Positions 54,341 through 63,556 of a stretch of 64,000 nt of DNA are shown in pieces. This stretch comes from Uliginosibacterium gangwonense DSM 18521 (GTDB lineage Bacteria; Pseudomonadota; Gammaproteobacteria; Burkholderiales; Rhodocyclaceae): positions 196,893 through 260,892 of the forward strand of contig NZ_KB892865.1 of NCBI RefSeq assembly GCF_000373965.1, read 5' to 3'. Numbering within the stretch: the stretch's first letter is position 1; each line of letters starts with the position of its first letter. The position numbers and the translations under genes are program-made. The notes beneath the pieces were generated by a model. It did not search any database and had not been told where the DNA came from. It worked only from the letters and a program-made list of their open reading frames with translations.

Positions 54341-56917
54341 GTGAGCAACGATTCCCCCGACACCTATCGCCAGCAGCTTGAAGCGCTGCGCAAGACACTC
54401 GCCAATACCCAGTTGAACCTGCGTGGCGAATACGAAGCCCATCACAACCCGGCCCGCCTGCTGCGTGGACGTTGCTGCGCGGTAGACCTCGCCTTGCAGG
54501 ACATGTGGGCCTTGCACGCCATGCCGCCGCAGTTGTGCTTGATTGCCGTGGGGGGATATGGGCGCGGGGAGCTGTTTCCGTATTCGGATGTAGACATCCT
54601 GGTACTGCTTGATGCAGAGCCCGAAACCGAACTGGCGAGCATGCTGGAACGCTTTATCGGCTCGCTGTGGGACTTGGGGCTGGACATCGGCCATAGCGTG
54701 CGCACGGTGGAAGCCTGCATTGAGGAAGCCCGGCAGGACATCACCATCCAGACCAACCTGCTCGAATCCCGCCTCTTGGTGGGGAACAAAACGCTGTACC
54801 GCAAATTCATCGCAGGTACCACGGCGGGGCTGGAGCCAGAGTCTTACTTCCACGCCAAACGTGCCGAGCAGGAGCAACGCTACAACCGCTTCAACCATAC
54901 GCCCTACGCGCTGGAACCGAATTGCAAGGAAAGCCCTGGCGGGCTGCGCGACTTGCAAAGCATCATCTGGATCGCGCTCTCCGCAGGCCTGGGAACGCGT
55001 TGGAGCGATCTGGCCCGGCAGGGCTTGATCACCAATGAGGAGGTCCGCGAACTAAGGGCCGCCGAGCGCTTTATGCAACAGGTACGCATCAAGCTGCACT
55101 ACATCGCCAAGCGCCGCGAGGACCGTTTGGTGTTCGACCACCAGGAAGCGCTGGCCGAAGCCTTCGGCATCAAGGCGGGCAAATCGCGTCGTGCTTCCGA
55201 GCTAATGATGCAGCGCTACTTCCACACGGCGCGCAAGATCACCCAGCTCAACACCATACTGCTGCAAAACATCGCCGTGCGCTACCAGCCGCTGGGCGCC
55301 TTCCAGGCCCAGCCCCTGAACGAACACTTCCAGATTCAGGGTGATCTGCTGGACATCGTCGGCGAAAACATCTTTGAGTGCCACCCTTCGGCACTGCTGG
55401 AGAGTTTCCTGCTCATGGAGCAGCACCCGGAACTCACCGGCATGAGTGCCCGAACCCTGCGTGCGCTGTGGCGCGGGCGCAAGCTCATTGACGCAAAATT
55501 CCGCCACGACCCGGCCAACAACGCCCTCTTCCTGCAACTGTTACAGGAGCCACGTGGGCAGACCCACGAATTCCGCCGCCTGAACCAATACAGCATCCTG
55601 GGCAGCTACATCCCAGCCTTTGCCCGGATCGTCGGCCAGATGCAGCACGACCTGTTCCACGTCTACACGGTCGACCAGCACATCCTGCAGGTGCTGCGCA
55701 ACGTGCGCCGCTTCGCGCTGGAAGAGCATGCGCACGAGTACCCACTGCTCACCCGCCTGATGAGTGGCTTTGAGCGCAACTGGCTGATCTACGTTGCAGC
55801 CTTGTTCCATGATATTGCCAAGGGGCGCGGCGGGGATCACTCCAAGCTGGGCATGGCGGATACCCGCCGCTTCTGCCGCCAGCACAAGCTCTCGAAGGAA
55901 GATATCGATCTGGTGGTCTGGCTGGTGGAGCATCACCTGACCATGTCGCACGTGGCGCAAAAGCAGGATCTGGCCAATCCAGACGTGATCCGCAAGTTTG
56001 TTGCCTTGGTAGGCGACGAACGCCACCTGAACGCGCTCTACATCCTGACCCACGCGGATATCCGTGGCACCAGCCCCAAGGTGTGGAACGGCTGGAAAGC
56101 GCAGTTGCTCGAAGACCTCTTCCTCGCCAGCCGCCAACTGCTACGCGGCAACATGCCCGAGCAGGTATTCGGCATCGCCGAACGCCAGGAAGCTGTCCGC
56201 CAACGTCTGCGCTTCCACGGCCTGCGCCCGCAGACCGAAGAGAACTTCTGGCGTGAGCTGGATACGCTGTACTTCCTGCGCCACGATGCAGAGGAAATCA
56301 CTTGGCATACCCGGGTACTCTACTACCGCCCGCAGGTGGATAGCCCGGTCGTCAAGGCCCGGCTGGCCAAGGTGGAAAAGGGTATCCAGATCATGGTCTA
56401 TATGCGTGACGAAAAAGACTTGTTCGCGCGCATGTGTGGCGCCATCAGCCGCATGGGCTTCAGCATTGTGGATGCCAAGATCCACACCACGGCCAAAGGG
56501 TTTGCGCTGGATAGCTTCATCATCATGGACCCGAATGAAGCCGTTTCGTACCGGGATGTAATCTCGCTGGTCGAACACAACCTTGCAGAAAAGCTCAGCC
56601 ATCCCGAGCAGGTTGATACACCGGTCAACACCCGGCCCTCGCGTCAGCTCAAGCACTTTCCGATTGCACCCTCCATCACCCTGCAACCGGATGAACGGGG
56701 TCAGCATTTCATCCTGTCGATTGTCGCGGCTGACCGCCCTGGTCTGTTGTACACAGTGGCCCGGACACTCACCGAGCATGGCATCAACCTGCATACCGCC
56801 AAAATCGCCACACTGGGTGAACGTGCCGAGGATACCTTCATGGTGAGCGGCCCGGCGCTGGACAACAGCGCGCGAACCGTGCAACTGGAAGCCGCCCTGA
56901 TCGAGCGGCTCAAATAG
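54341..56917 (+). CDS. glnD: PII uridylyltransferase/uridylyl-removing enzyme
   Basis: Central nitrogen sensor that uridylylates PII proteins when glutamine is low and removes UMP when it is high. 858 residues: nucleotidyltransferase motif GGYGRGELFPYSDVD (71-85), GlnD helical domain, HD domain with ALFHDIAKGRGGDHS (about 485-500), and two C-terminal ACT domains (about 685-760 and 790-858; SIVAADRPGLLYTVARTL). Start is GTG 54341. PII signalling reaches NifL, which links this gene to the nif region in the same window. Confidence 0.96.
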   Translation: MSNDSPDTYRQQLEALRKTLANTQLNLRGEYEAHHNPARLLRGRCCAVDLALQDMWALHAMPPQLCLIAVGGYGRGELFPYSDVDILVLLDAEPETELASMLERFIGSLWDLGLDIGHSVRTVEACIEEARQDITIQTNLLESRLLVGNKTLYRKFIAGTTAGLEPESYFHAKRAEQEQRYNRFNHTPYALEPNCKESPGGLRDLQSIIWIALSAGLGTRWSDLARQGLITNEEVRELRAAERFMQQVRIKLHYIAKRREDRLVFDHQEALAEAFGIKAGKSRRASELMMQRYFHTARKITQLNTILLQNIAVRYQPLGAFQAQPLNEHFQIQGDLLDIVGENIFECHPSALLESFLLMEQHPELTGMSARTLRALWRGRKLIDAKFRHDPANNALFLQLLQEPRGQTHEFRRLNQYSILGSYIPAFARIVGQMQHDLFHVYTVDQHILQVLRNVRRFALEEHAHEYPLLTRLMSGFERNWLIYVAALFHDIAKGRGGDHSKLGMADTRRFCRQHKLSKEDIDLVVWLVEHHLTMSHVAQKQDLANPDVIRKFVALVGDERHLNALYILTHADIRGTSPKVWNGWKAQLLEDLFLASRQLLRGNMPEQVFGIAERQEAVRQRLRFHGLRPQTEENFWRELDTLYFLRHDAEEITWHTRVLYYRPQVDSPVVKARLAKVEKGIQIMVYMRDEKDLFARMCGAISRMGFSIVDAKIHTTAKGFALDSFIIMDPNEAVSYRDVISLVEHNLAEKLSHPEQVDTPVNTRPSRQLKHFPIAPSITLQPDERGQHFILSIVAADRPGLLYTVARTLTEHGINLHTAKIATLGERAEDTFMVSGPALDNSARTVQLEAALIERLK

Positions 56918-56920
56918 CGT

Positions 56921-57445
56921 TCAATCCGGTGTGTTGGCTGCAGCCAGCACATCGGCAAAACCAAAGCGGGTGAAATCTTTCACCCGCGCCGGGTAGAGTA
57001 CCCCATCCAGGTGGTCGCACTCATGCTGCACCACACGGGCGTGGAAACCTTCCGCCACCCGGTCGATCACACGCCCTTGCGGATCAAACCCGCTATAGCG
57101 CAGCCGTGGATAGCGCGGCACCACGCCACGCAAGCCAGGCACAGAGAGGCAGCCCTCCCAGCCTTCTTCGGTCGGCTCGCCAAAATATTCCAGCACCGGA
57201 TTGAGCAACACCGTGCGGGGAACGGCAGGCGCATCAGGGTAACGCTCGCTCTGCTCGAAACCAAAGATCACCAGACGCAGATCAACTCCGATCTGCGGCG
57301 CCGCCAGCCCCACTCCATCCAGATGCACCATGGTGTCGAACATGTCGGCAATCAGCGTGTGTAATTCAGGCGTATCAAAAGCCTCAATCTCCCTTGCCCG
57401 CCGCAGCAGGCGGGTGTCCCCCATGCGCAGAACCTCGCGGATCAT
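56921..57445 (-). CDS. def: Peptide deformylase
   Basis: Removes the formyl group from nascent proteins. 174 residues with the three family motifs [18 protein letters not shown] (Cys ligand) and QHECDHLDG (two His and catalytic Glu). It is not next to fmt; the first motif and neighbours suggest a stand-alone, possibly second, copy. The start is 12 bases after the phosphorylase gene upstream, so they may be one operon; convergent with glnD. Confidence 0.95.
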   Translation of the reverse strand: MIREVLRMGDTRLLRRAREIEAFDTPELHTLIADMFDTMVHLDGVGLAAPQIGVDLRLVIFGFEQSERYPDAPAVPRTVLLNPVLEYFGEPTEEGWEGCLSVPGLRGVVPRYPRLRYSGFDPQGRVIDRVAEGFHARVVQHECDHLDGVLYPARVKDFTRFGFADVLAAANTPD

Positions 57446-57457
57446 GATCGCCCTGCC

Positions 57458-58210
57458 TTACACACAGGTCGCGCAGAAATGCTGGAGGATGTTGCGCACG
57501 CGCCCCATCGCCACCTTGAGCGTCGCCTCAATCTCACTCATCTGGATGGAGTGCTCGCTCTTGCCCCGCCCTGCGGCATGGTTGGCCACCACCAGGATCG
57601 CGGCATAAGGCACTTCCAACTCGCGGGCCAATACTGCTTCAGGCATGCCGGTCATGCCCACGACATGTGCGCCATCGCGTTCCAGGCGGGTAATTTCGCC
57701 AGCCGACTCCAGGCGCGGGCCTTGAGTCGCCGCATATGTGCCCCCATCGAGCACCTCTTCGCCCGAGCCACGCGCGGCCTTGAGAATCTGCTGCCGCAAT
57801 GCGGCATCATAAGGTTCGGTAAAGTCCACGTGTACCACCGGGGTTTCGCCGCCATCAAAATAGGTGGCCTCACGCCCCCAGGTGTAGTCGATGATCTGAT
57901 CGGGAATCAGGATCACGCCCGGCCCCATGTGCTCGGGAATTCCGCCCACCGAAGCAACCGAGATGATGGCCTGCGCCCCTGCCTGTTTGAGCGCCCAGAT
58001 GTTTGCGCGGTAATTCACCTTATGCGGCGGAATGGTATGGCCATAACCGTGGCGGGCGATGAACACGGTCTGCTGATCGCACACGTGACCAAACTGGAGC
58101 GCCCCGGAAGGCTCGCCATAGGGGGTGCGGACCACCTCGCGCCGGGTGACATCCAGGTTGGAAAGGTGGGTCAGGCCGCTGCCGCCGATGATTGCAATCA
58201 TGTGATTCAT
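57458..58210 (-). CDS. S-methyl-5'-thioinosine phosphorylase (MTIP)
   Basis: Nucleoside phosphorylase of the MTAP/PNP superfamily, 250 residues. IIGGSGLTHL phosphate loop, ARHGYGHTIPPHKVNYRAN, ASVGGIPEHMGPG, TQGPRLES, VGMTGMPEAVLARELEVPYA and NHAAG match Pseudomonas aeruginosa MTIP, which degrades methylthioinosine in polyamine/methionine salvage; adenosine-preferring MtnP has Asp where this has a different base-pocket residue set. ATG 58210 or 58201. Confidence 0.85.
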   Translation of the reverse strand: MNHMIAIIGGSGLTHLSNLDVTRREVVRTPYGEPSGALQFGHVCDQQTVFIARHGYGHTIPPHKVNYRANIWALKQAGAQAIISVASVGGIPEHMGPGVILIPDQIIDYTWGREATYFDGGETPVVHVDFTEPYDAALRQQILKAARGSGEEVLDGGTYAATQGPRLESAGEITRLERDGAHVVGMTGMPEAVLARELEVPYAAILVVANHAAGRGKSEHSIQMSEIEATLKVAMGRVRNILQHFCATCV

Positions 58211-58382
58211 CCAAGTCGTTCAATTGATCTGCACTGATGTTAGCGTGGATAGCCCACCACGTCAGCCCCCAATCCTCGGCAAACCGGCCGCCGGTGTCAC
58301 CCACCGTCATGTTCAGGTAGCACAGTGGGTGAAAAATCCTGGTTTTACGCAGCGATACAGGAAAGCGTGAATAGCCCCCCTC

Positions 58383-58411
58383 TTCGCAAGCGGGAAATCA
58401 CATAGTATGAT
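58383..58411 (+). promoter_or_regulatory. Sigma-70 promoter of pgmB-GH65 operon
   Basis: TTCGCA (58383-58388), 17-base spacer, TATGAT (58406-58411). Predicted start near 58418, inside the operator that follows. Confidence 0.55.
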
Positions 58412-58419
58412 TACCGCAC

Positions 58420-58433
58420 TGTAACCGGTTACA
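58420..58433. promoter_or_regulatory. LacI-family operator
   Basis: TGTAACCGGTTACA is a perfect 14-base palindrome with central CG, the standard form of LacI/GalR-family operators. It overlaps the predicted transcription start, so it should block the promoter until an inducing sugar is present. No LacI-type gene is in the window. Confidence 0.78.
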
Positions 58434-58503
58434 AAACACAGAACGGCGTACTTTATGTCCGTTTCGTGCAATCCCTCCACACAGGGAAGCAAAGCGTTCT
58501 ACC

Positions 58504-59202
58504 ATGCTGCATATTCGCCCCACCGCGCCAACCGAACCGACTGCCAGAACCATGATTGATTGCTGCATATTCGACCTCGACGGCGTTATCGTCGACACCG
58601 CCAAGTACCATTTCCTGGCCTGGAAGCGTCTGGCCGCCGAATTGGGGATCAACTTCACCGAAACCGACAACGAACGCCTCAAAGGTGTCAGCCGTGTCGA
58701 ATCCCTCAAGATCGTGCTCAGCCTGGGGCCTATCACCCTGTCGCCAGCGGATTTCGATGCAGCACTGGCCCGCAAGAATGGCTGGTATCTGGATTACATC
58801 AACCAGATCGGCCCGGAGGAGATTTTGCCGGGCGTAGCAGTATTCCTTGCAGCGGTGCGTGCGCGTGGCATCAAGACAGCCTTGGGCTCGGCCAGCAAGA
58901 ACGCACGCCTGATCCTGGAGCGCATTGATCTGCTCGATGAATTTGACGCCATCATTGATGGCAATGCCGTCAGCAACGCCAAACCCGACCCGGAAGTCTT
59001 TCTGCGTGCAGCCCAAGCCTGCGGCATTGTACCCGCACGCTGCGTGGTGTTCGAAGATGCAGCGGCAGGCGTGGAGGCTGCACTGAACGCCAGGATGAAA
59101 TGCGTGGGGGTGGGCAGCGCCGACGTGTTGGGGCGGGCGCACACACTTATTCCAGGGTTTGCCGGGCTGGGGCTGGACGCCCTGCTCGCACGCCTTGCCT
59201 GA
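58504..59202 (+). CDS. pgmB: Beta-phosphoglucomutase
   Basis: Interconverts beta-glucose 1-phosphate and glucose 6-phosphate. HAD-family enzyme: IFDLDGVIVDTAKYHFLAWK (nucleophile Asp and cap recognition), RLKGVSRVES loop, LGSASKNA, NAKPDPEVFLRAA and VFEDAAAGVEAA. 232 residues from ATG 58504, or 216 from ATG 58552, which starts MIDCCIFDLDG; ribosome sites are weak for both. It takes the beta-glucose 1-phosphate released by the GH65 phosphorylase 42 bases downstream. Confidence 0.92.
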   Translation: MLHIRPTAPTEPTARTMIDCCIFDLDGVIVDTAKYHFLAWKRLAAELGINFTETDNERLKGVSRVESLKIVLSLGPITLSPADFDAALARKNGWYLDYINQIGPEEILPGVAVFLAAVRARGIKTALGSASKNARLILERIDLLDEFDAIIDGNAVSNAKPDPEVFLRAAQACGIVPARCVVFEDAAAGVEAALNARMKCVGVGSADVLGRAHTLIPGFAGLGLDALLARLA

Positions 59203-59244
59203 TTCCGATATTCGTATTCCATACTTTCGCACGGTGACGCCACC

Positions 59245-61560
59245 ATGAAAAACTACATCAAACCAGATCCCTGGAACATCGTCGAGCAAGGGTTTTCCGC
59301 TGAACTGCATCAGATCTCGGAGAGCATCTTCTCGATCGGCAACGGAAAAATGGGCCAACGCGCCAATTTCGAAGAGCAATACAGTGGCGAGACCCTGCGC
59401 GGCAGCTATATCGCCGGGGTGTATTACCCGGACAAGACCCGCGTAGGCTGGTGGAAAAACGGCTACCCGGAATACTTCGCCAAGGTACTCAACGCCACCA
59501 ACTGGATCGGCATCAACATCACGATTGAGGGTGAAGCGCTCGACCTGGCGCAATGCAAGGTGGAAGCCTTCCGCCGCGTGCTGAATATGAAGGAAGGGTA
59601 TCTTGAACGCAGCTTTGTCGCGCAACTGCCTTCAGGCAAGCGCGTGGAAGTCAAGGCTACCCGCCTGACCAGCATCGTGGATACCGACAACGGCGCGATC
59701 CGTTATGCACTCAAGGCACTGAACTTCAGCGGCAGCATCGGTTTTGAACCCTATCTTGACCTGAACGTGCTCAATCAGGATTCCAACTACGACGAGCATT
59801 TCTGGAACGAGATCTCGCGGAGTGCCGATCAAGGCACCGCGCTGATCACCGGCGAGACCAAGAAGACGCGCTTCCAGGTGTGTACCGGCATGCGTTTTAG
59901 CCTGGAAGTGGAAGGCAAGGTCGTAGCAAACACGCCAGAAGTCGTGAGCCGCGATATGTATATCGGGTTCCGTACCGCAGCACAGCTTGCCGAGGGCCAG
60001 ACCGCCACACTCTTCAAGTATGTCGCAAACATTTCCTCGATGAATGCAGCCCTTGACCAGTTGGCCACGCTCGCCAGCCAAAGCGTGGCTGCAGCCCAGG
60101 CCAAGGGTTTTGCCAGGATGCTTGCCGAACAGGCCGCAGCCTGGGCGCACAAGTGGCAGGACTGTGACGTAAGCATTGAGGGCGATGTTGCCGCCCAGCA
60201 AGCCATCCGCTTCAACATCTTCCAGATGAACCAGACCTACACGGGTGAAGATGAGCGCCTGAACATCGGCCCGAAGGGCTTTACCGGTGAAAAATACGGT
60301 GGCGTAACCTATTGGGATACCGAAGCCTACGGCCTGCCCTTTTACCTGAAGACCGCCGAGCCGAAAGTGGCCCGCCAATTGCTGGTGTATCGCTACCGCC
60401 ATCTGGAAAACGCCATAGCCAATGCCAAAAAACTTGGCTTCAAGGATGGCGCGGCACTCTACCCGATGGTAACCATCACTGGCGAGGAATGCCATAACGA
60501 GTGGGAAATCACCTTTGAGGAAATCCACCGCAACGGTGCGATGAGCTTTGCAATCTACAACTACATCAACCACACCGGGGATCGTGCCTATCTGGCCGAA
60601 TACGGGCTGGAAGTGCTGATCGCCATCTCCCGCTTCTGGCGCCAACGCGTGCAATGGTCTGATCGCCGCCAGGGCTATGTGATGCTGGGCGTGACCGGCC
60701 CGAATGAATACGAAAACAACGTCAACAACAACTGGTACACCAATCTGCTGGCCCGCTGGACGCTGCAATACACCACGGAGAGCCTGGCTTACGTGAAGGC
60801 CGAGCATCCGGCCCGTTATGCAGAAATCATTGCGAAGACAGCTTTTGGTGCCAAGGAAGATGAACTGGCCGCCTGGGCAGACATCGCCGCCAAGATCGTG
60901 CTGCCGGTCGACGAAGTGACGGGCGTATTCATCCAGCATGACGGTTTCATGGACAAGGATCTCAGCCCGGTATCCACGATTCCTGCAGCCGAAGTGCCCA
61001 TCAACCAGCACTGGTCATGGGACCGCATCCTGCGCTCGGCCTACATCAAGCAGGCGGACGTGTTGCAAGGGCTATACATGTTCGAGGATCGTTACAGCCA
61101 CGACACCCTTCGACGCAACTTCGATTTCTATGAGCCGCTCACCGTGCATGAATCGTCACTCTCGCCGTGCATCCACTCGATTCTGGCCTCCTCGCTGGGT
61201 TATGAAGATCGTGCCTATGCCTTCTATCTGCGCACGGCTCGCCTGGACCTGGATGACTACAACAACGACACCGAAGATGGGCTGCACATCACCTCGATGG
61301 CGGGCACCTGGATGTCGGTGGTGGAAGGCTTCGGTGGTGTGCGGGTGCGTGACGGGCAACTCAGCATGCAACCCTGGCTGCCGAAGAAGTGGCAGTCCTA
61401 CTCATTCCGCATTTTCTTCAAGGGCGCCCATCTACGCATTGCGGTGATGTCTGACGAAATCCTGATCAACAACGAATCAGATCACGCAACGGAACTCACG
61501 CTCTGCGGTCAGCATTATGCCCTGGCTGCACGGGCCAACCTGAGGCACGCACGAAGCTAG
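59245..61560 (+). CDS. GH65 glycoside phosphorylase (maltose type)
   Basis: Inverting phosphorylase that splits an alpha-linked glucose disaccharide with phosphate into glucose and beta-glucose 1-phosphate. 771 residues, family length: N-terminal beta-sandwich, (alpha/alpha)6 catalytic domain with the general acid Glu in VTGPNEYENNVNNNWYTN, the WDTEAYGLPFY segment, phosphate-binding SAYIKQADVLQG region and a small C-terminal domain. Most like maltose phosphorylase; kojibiose or trehalose activity cannot be excluded. Operon with pgmB as in lactic acid bacteria; no sugar transporter is nearby. Confidence 0.92.
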   Translation: MKNYIKPDPWNIVEQGFSAELHQISESIFSIGNGKMGQRANFEEQYSGETLRGSYIAGVYYPDKTRVGWWKNGYPEYFAKVLNATNWIGINITIEGEALDLAQCKVEAFRRVLNMKEGYLERSFVAQLPSGKRVEVKATRLTSIVDTDNGAIRYALKALNFSGSIGFEPYLDLNVLNQDSNYDEHFWNEISRSADQGTALITGETKKTRFQVCTGMRFSLEVEGKVVANTPEVVSRDMYIGFRTAAQLAEGQTATLFKYVANISSMNAALDQLATLASQSVAAAQAKGFARMLAEQAAAWAHKWQDCDVSIEGDVAAQQAIRFNIFQMNQTYTGEDERLNIGPKGFTGEKYGGVTYWDTEAYGLPFYLKTAEPKVARQLLVYRYRHLENAIANAKKLGFKDGAALYPMVTITGEECHNEWEITFEEIHRNGAMSFAIYNYINHTGDRAYLAEYGLEVLIAISRFWRQRVQWSDRRQGYVMLGVTGPNEYENNVNNNWYTNLLARWTLQYTTESLAYVKAEHPARYAEIIAKTAFGAKEDELAAWADIAAKIVLPVDEVTGVFIQHDGFMDKDLSPVSTIPAAEVPINQHWSWDRILRSAYIKQADVLQGLYMFEDRYSHDTLRRNFDFYEPLTVHESSLSPCIHSILASSLGYEDRAYAFYLRTARLDLDDYNNDTEDGLHITSMAGTWMSVVEGFGGVRVRDGQLSMQPWLPKKWQSYSFRIFFKGAHLRIAVMSDEILINNESDHATELTLCGQHYALAARANLRHARS

Positions 61561-61580
61561 ATCAGCTCACTCCCCACAAA

Positions 61581-61613
61581 AAAACGGCATCCCGGCAACG
61601 CGATGCCGTTTTT
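61581..61613. terminator. Bidirectional terminator after GH65 gene
   Basis: AAAACGGCATC and GATGCCGTTTT, 11-bp stem and ten-base loop, T-run on both strands. It serves the two convergent genes. Confidence 0.9.
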
Positions 61614-61641
61614 CTACGCGTAACGAACCAATAAGCCTATA

Positions 61642-62964
61642 TCAAAGGTCGGTTTCAGATGATTCAGGCTCAAGTCTAAATTCCGACGTCATAGTCACCA
61701 AGACTTTGTCGACCCGGTGGCGGTCCATGTCCACCACTTCAAAGCGCAGCCCTTGGCATTCAAAATGGTCTGCCACACGGGGAACGCTGCCGAGCTGGTT
61801 CATCACAAAACCACCCACGGTGTGGAAACCGCCTGAATCAAATCCTGGCAGACCATCCAGATCAAACAGCCCTGTCAGGCGTTCAACTGTCATGGCGCCA
61901 TCAATCAGCCAGGAGCCGTCATCACGCTGGACGGCTTCGACATCTTCCCCCTCATCCGCATCGGGCAACTCACCTACAATCGAGGTCAGCACGTCCGTCA
62001 GCGAGACTAGGCCTTCCAATTCGCCGTATTCATCGACGACCAGGGCAAACTGTACCCGCGCCTTGCGGAAATTTTCCAGCAACTGGGAGGTGCTCACCGT
62101 ATCCGGCACATACAGCGCCGGGCGGGTAGCAGCTTCGATATCGAGCGTCTTGCCCGTCATCGCATTCTTGAGCAGATCGGCGACGTACAATACCCCCAAC
62201 ACATTTTCGAGCCCCCCCCGGCAGACTACCAAGCGGGCATATTCACTGTCGGCAACCTTGTGTTGTGCATCCTCTGGTTCGTCCAGATCGACAAAATGCA
62301 CATCCTTGCGGGGCGTCATGATCGTGCCGATGCGCTGCTCATCCAAACGCAGCACGTTGGAGACGATCTCCTGTTCGCTTTCATGGAACACGCCTGCCTC
62401 GGCGCCCTGCTCCATGAGTACCTTGATTTCCTCGTCCGTCACAGGGGGGTCGTCGGCCCGACGTGCATTGAAGGGACGCAGCAGGATGTCACCGGATACC
62501 GAGAACAACCACACCAAGGGACGGGTAAATTTTTCCAGTACCACCATCGGCTGGGCCACAAAGGCGGCAATCCGTTCCGGCGCAAGCAGCCCAAGGCGCT
62601 TGGGAACCAGCTCACCGACCACCACGGAAAAATAGGTAATGATGACCACGGCCAGCCCCACGCTGATGGGACGGGCGTAATGCCCCAGAGCGAAAAACTG
62701 GCTGATCCAGGCTTCGATGGGAGCAGCGAGCGCCTCTTCACCAATCACCCCGCTGAGGATGCTGATCGAAGTAATGCCCACCTGAACGGTGGAGAGGAAG
62801 CTGGAAGGTTCATCGTGCAGACGCATGGCAGCACGCGCGCCAGCGGAACCATCATCAGCGTATTTTTGCAGACGGGCTCTGCGCGAAGAGACCAGGGCGA
62901 TCTCCGCCATGGCAAAAAGCCCATTGATCACAAACAACAACAGCAGCGCGAAGGCTGAATTCAT
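61642..62964 (-). CDS. CNNM/CorC-type membrane transporter, CBS domains
   Basis: 440 residues: DUF21 membrane domain with three to four helices (about 1-150, including VNGLFAMAEIALVSSRRARLQ), two CBS domains (about 200-330; IMTPRKDVHFVDLDEP, VVDEYGELEGLVSLTDVL) and a C-terminal CorC_HlyC domain (about 350-430). Relatives are involved in magnesium or sodium-coupled cation export and were once called hemolysins. Single gene; convergent with GH65. Confidence 0.92.
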   Translation of the reverse strand: MNSAFALLLLFVINGLFAMAEIALVSSRRARLQKYADDGSAGARAAMRLHDEPSSFLSTVQVGITSISILSGVIGEEALAAPIEAWISQFFALGHYARPISVGLAVVIITYFSVVVGELVPKRLGLLAPERIAAFVAQPMVVLEKFTRPLVWLFSVSGDILLRPFNARRADDPPVTDEEIKVLMEQGAEAGVFHESEQEIVSNVLRLDEQRIGTIMTPRKDVHFVDLDEPEDAQHKVADSEYARLVVCRGGLENVLGVLYVADLLKNAMTGKTLDIEAATRPALYVPDTVSTSQLLENFRKARVQFALVVDEYGELEGLVSLTDVLTSIVGELPDADEGEDVEAVQRDDGSWLIDGAMTVERLTGLFDLDGLPGFDSGGFHTVGGFVMNQLGSVPRVADHFECQGLRFEVVDMDRHRVDKVLVTMTSEFRLEPESSETDL

Positions 62965-63153
62965 ACACGGCGCCGGCCTTATCCGGCAAAGGATTGGGAA
63001 GCATACAGAATAGCATGTGAAGTGCTACGCCGCTGTGAATCCCGCAGTGCCCCCTATCCCCACGCTACGCCAGCGCAGTTGACGAATGGCACAGGCAGCC
63101 CGAGGACAAGCTTCTACAATGGGGGCTCATCTGTGTTGCGATACGGTAGAAAC

Positions 63154-63450
63154 ATGTGCCTGCAAATCGAATCCACCAGCTACTGCCCCAGCGGTGTTGC
63201 ACCGCGCTGGACATGGTGGATCAGAGGCTTTCAGGGTAGCGAGCGCTATGTGGTTCTGGGCACCGATGAATACGGTACGGGGCTCTACCTGTTCCGCTTC
63301 AATGGGGACACGCCCCCCGTGCGGGAAGAATTACTCAATCGCCAACGCTTCTCCCTCTCGGCGGTCATCAGCAAAAAAGATGCGCTGGATCTGCTTCAGG
63401 ATACGCTCTTGCAGCAAGGCTGGGCAGAGATAGCTTCACCCCGCAGTTAG
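63154..63450 (+). CDS. Small hypothetical protein
   Basis: 98 residues from ATG 63154 (MCLQIESTSYC), with aromatic-rich RWTWWIRGFQGSERYVVLG, then GLYLFRFNGDTPPVREELL and a helical C-terminus. No signal peptide or membrane segment. The product has a credible folded-protein composition and is followed by a strong terminator, but no family is recognised. The frame extends up to 63022 with little coding character. Confidence 0.5.
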   Translation: MCLQIESTSYCPSGVAPRWTWWIRGFQGSERYVVLGTDEYGTGLYLFRFNGDTPPVREELLNRQRFSLSAVISKKDALDLLQDTLLQQGWAEIASPRS

Positions 63451-63502
63451 CATCACGCCTCCACGAGAGTAGGTCCACTCAAAAACTGCATCACAAAAAC
63501 AG

Positions 63503-63528
63503 AAAAGGCAGCCCGAAGGCTGCCTTTT
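63503..63528. terminator. Bidirectional terminator before porin gene
   Basis: AAAAGGCAGCC CGAA GGCTGCCTTTT, 11-bp stem with a tetraloop and T-run on both strands; ends the porin transcript and that of the small gene. Confidence 0.92.
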
Positions 63529-63556
63529 TTTAGAATCCATCAATCCTTGCGGACGA

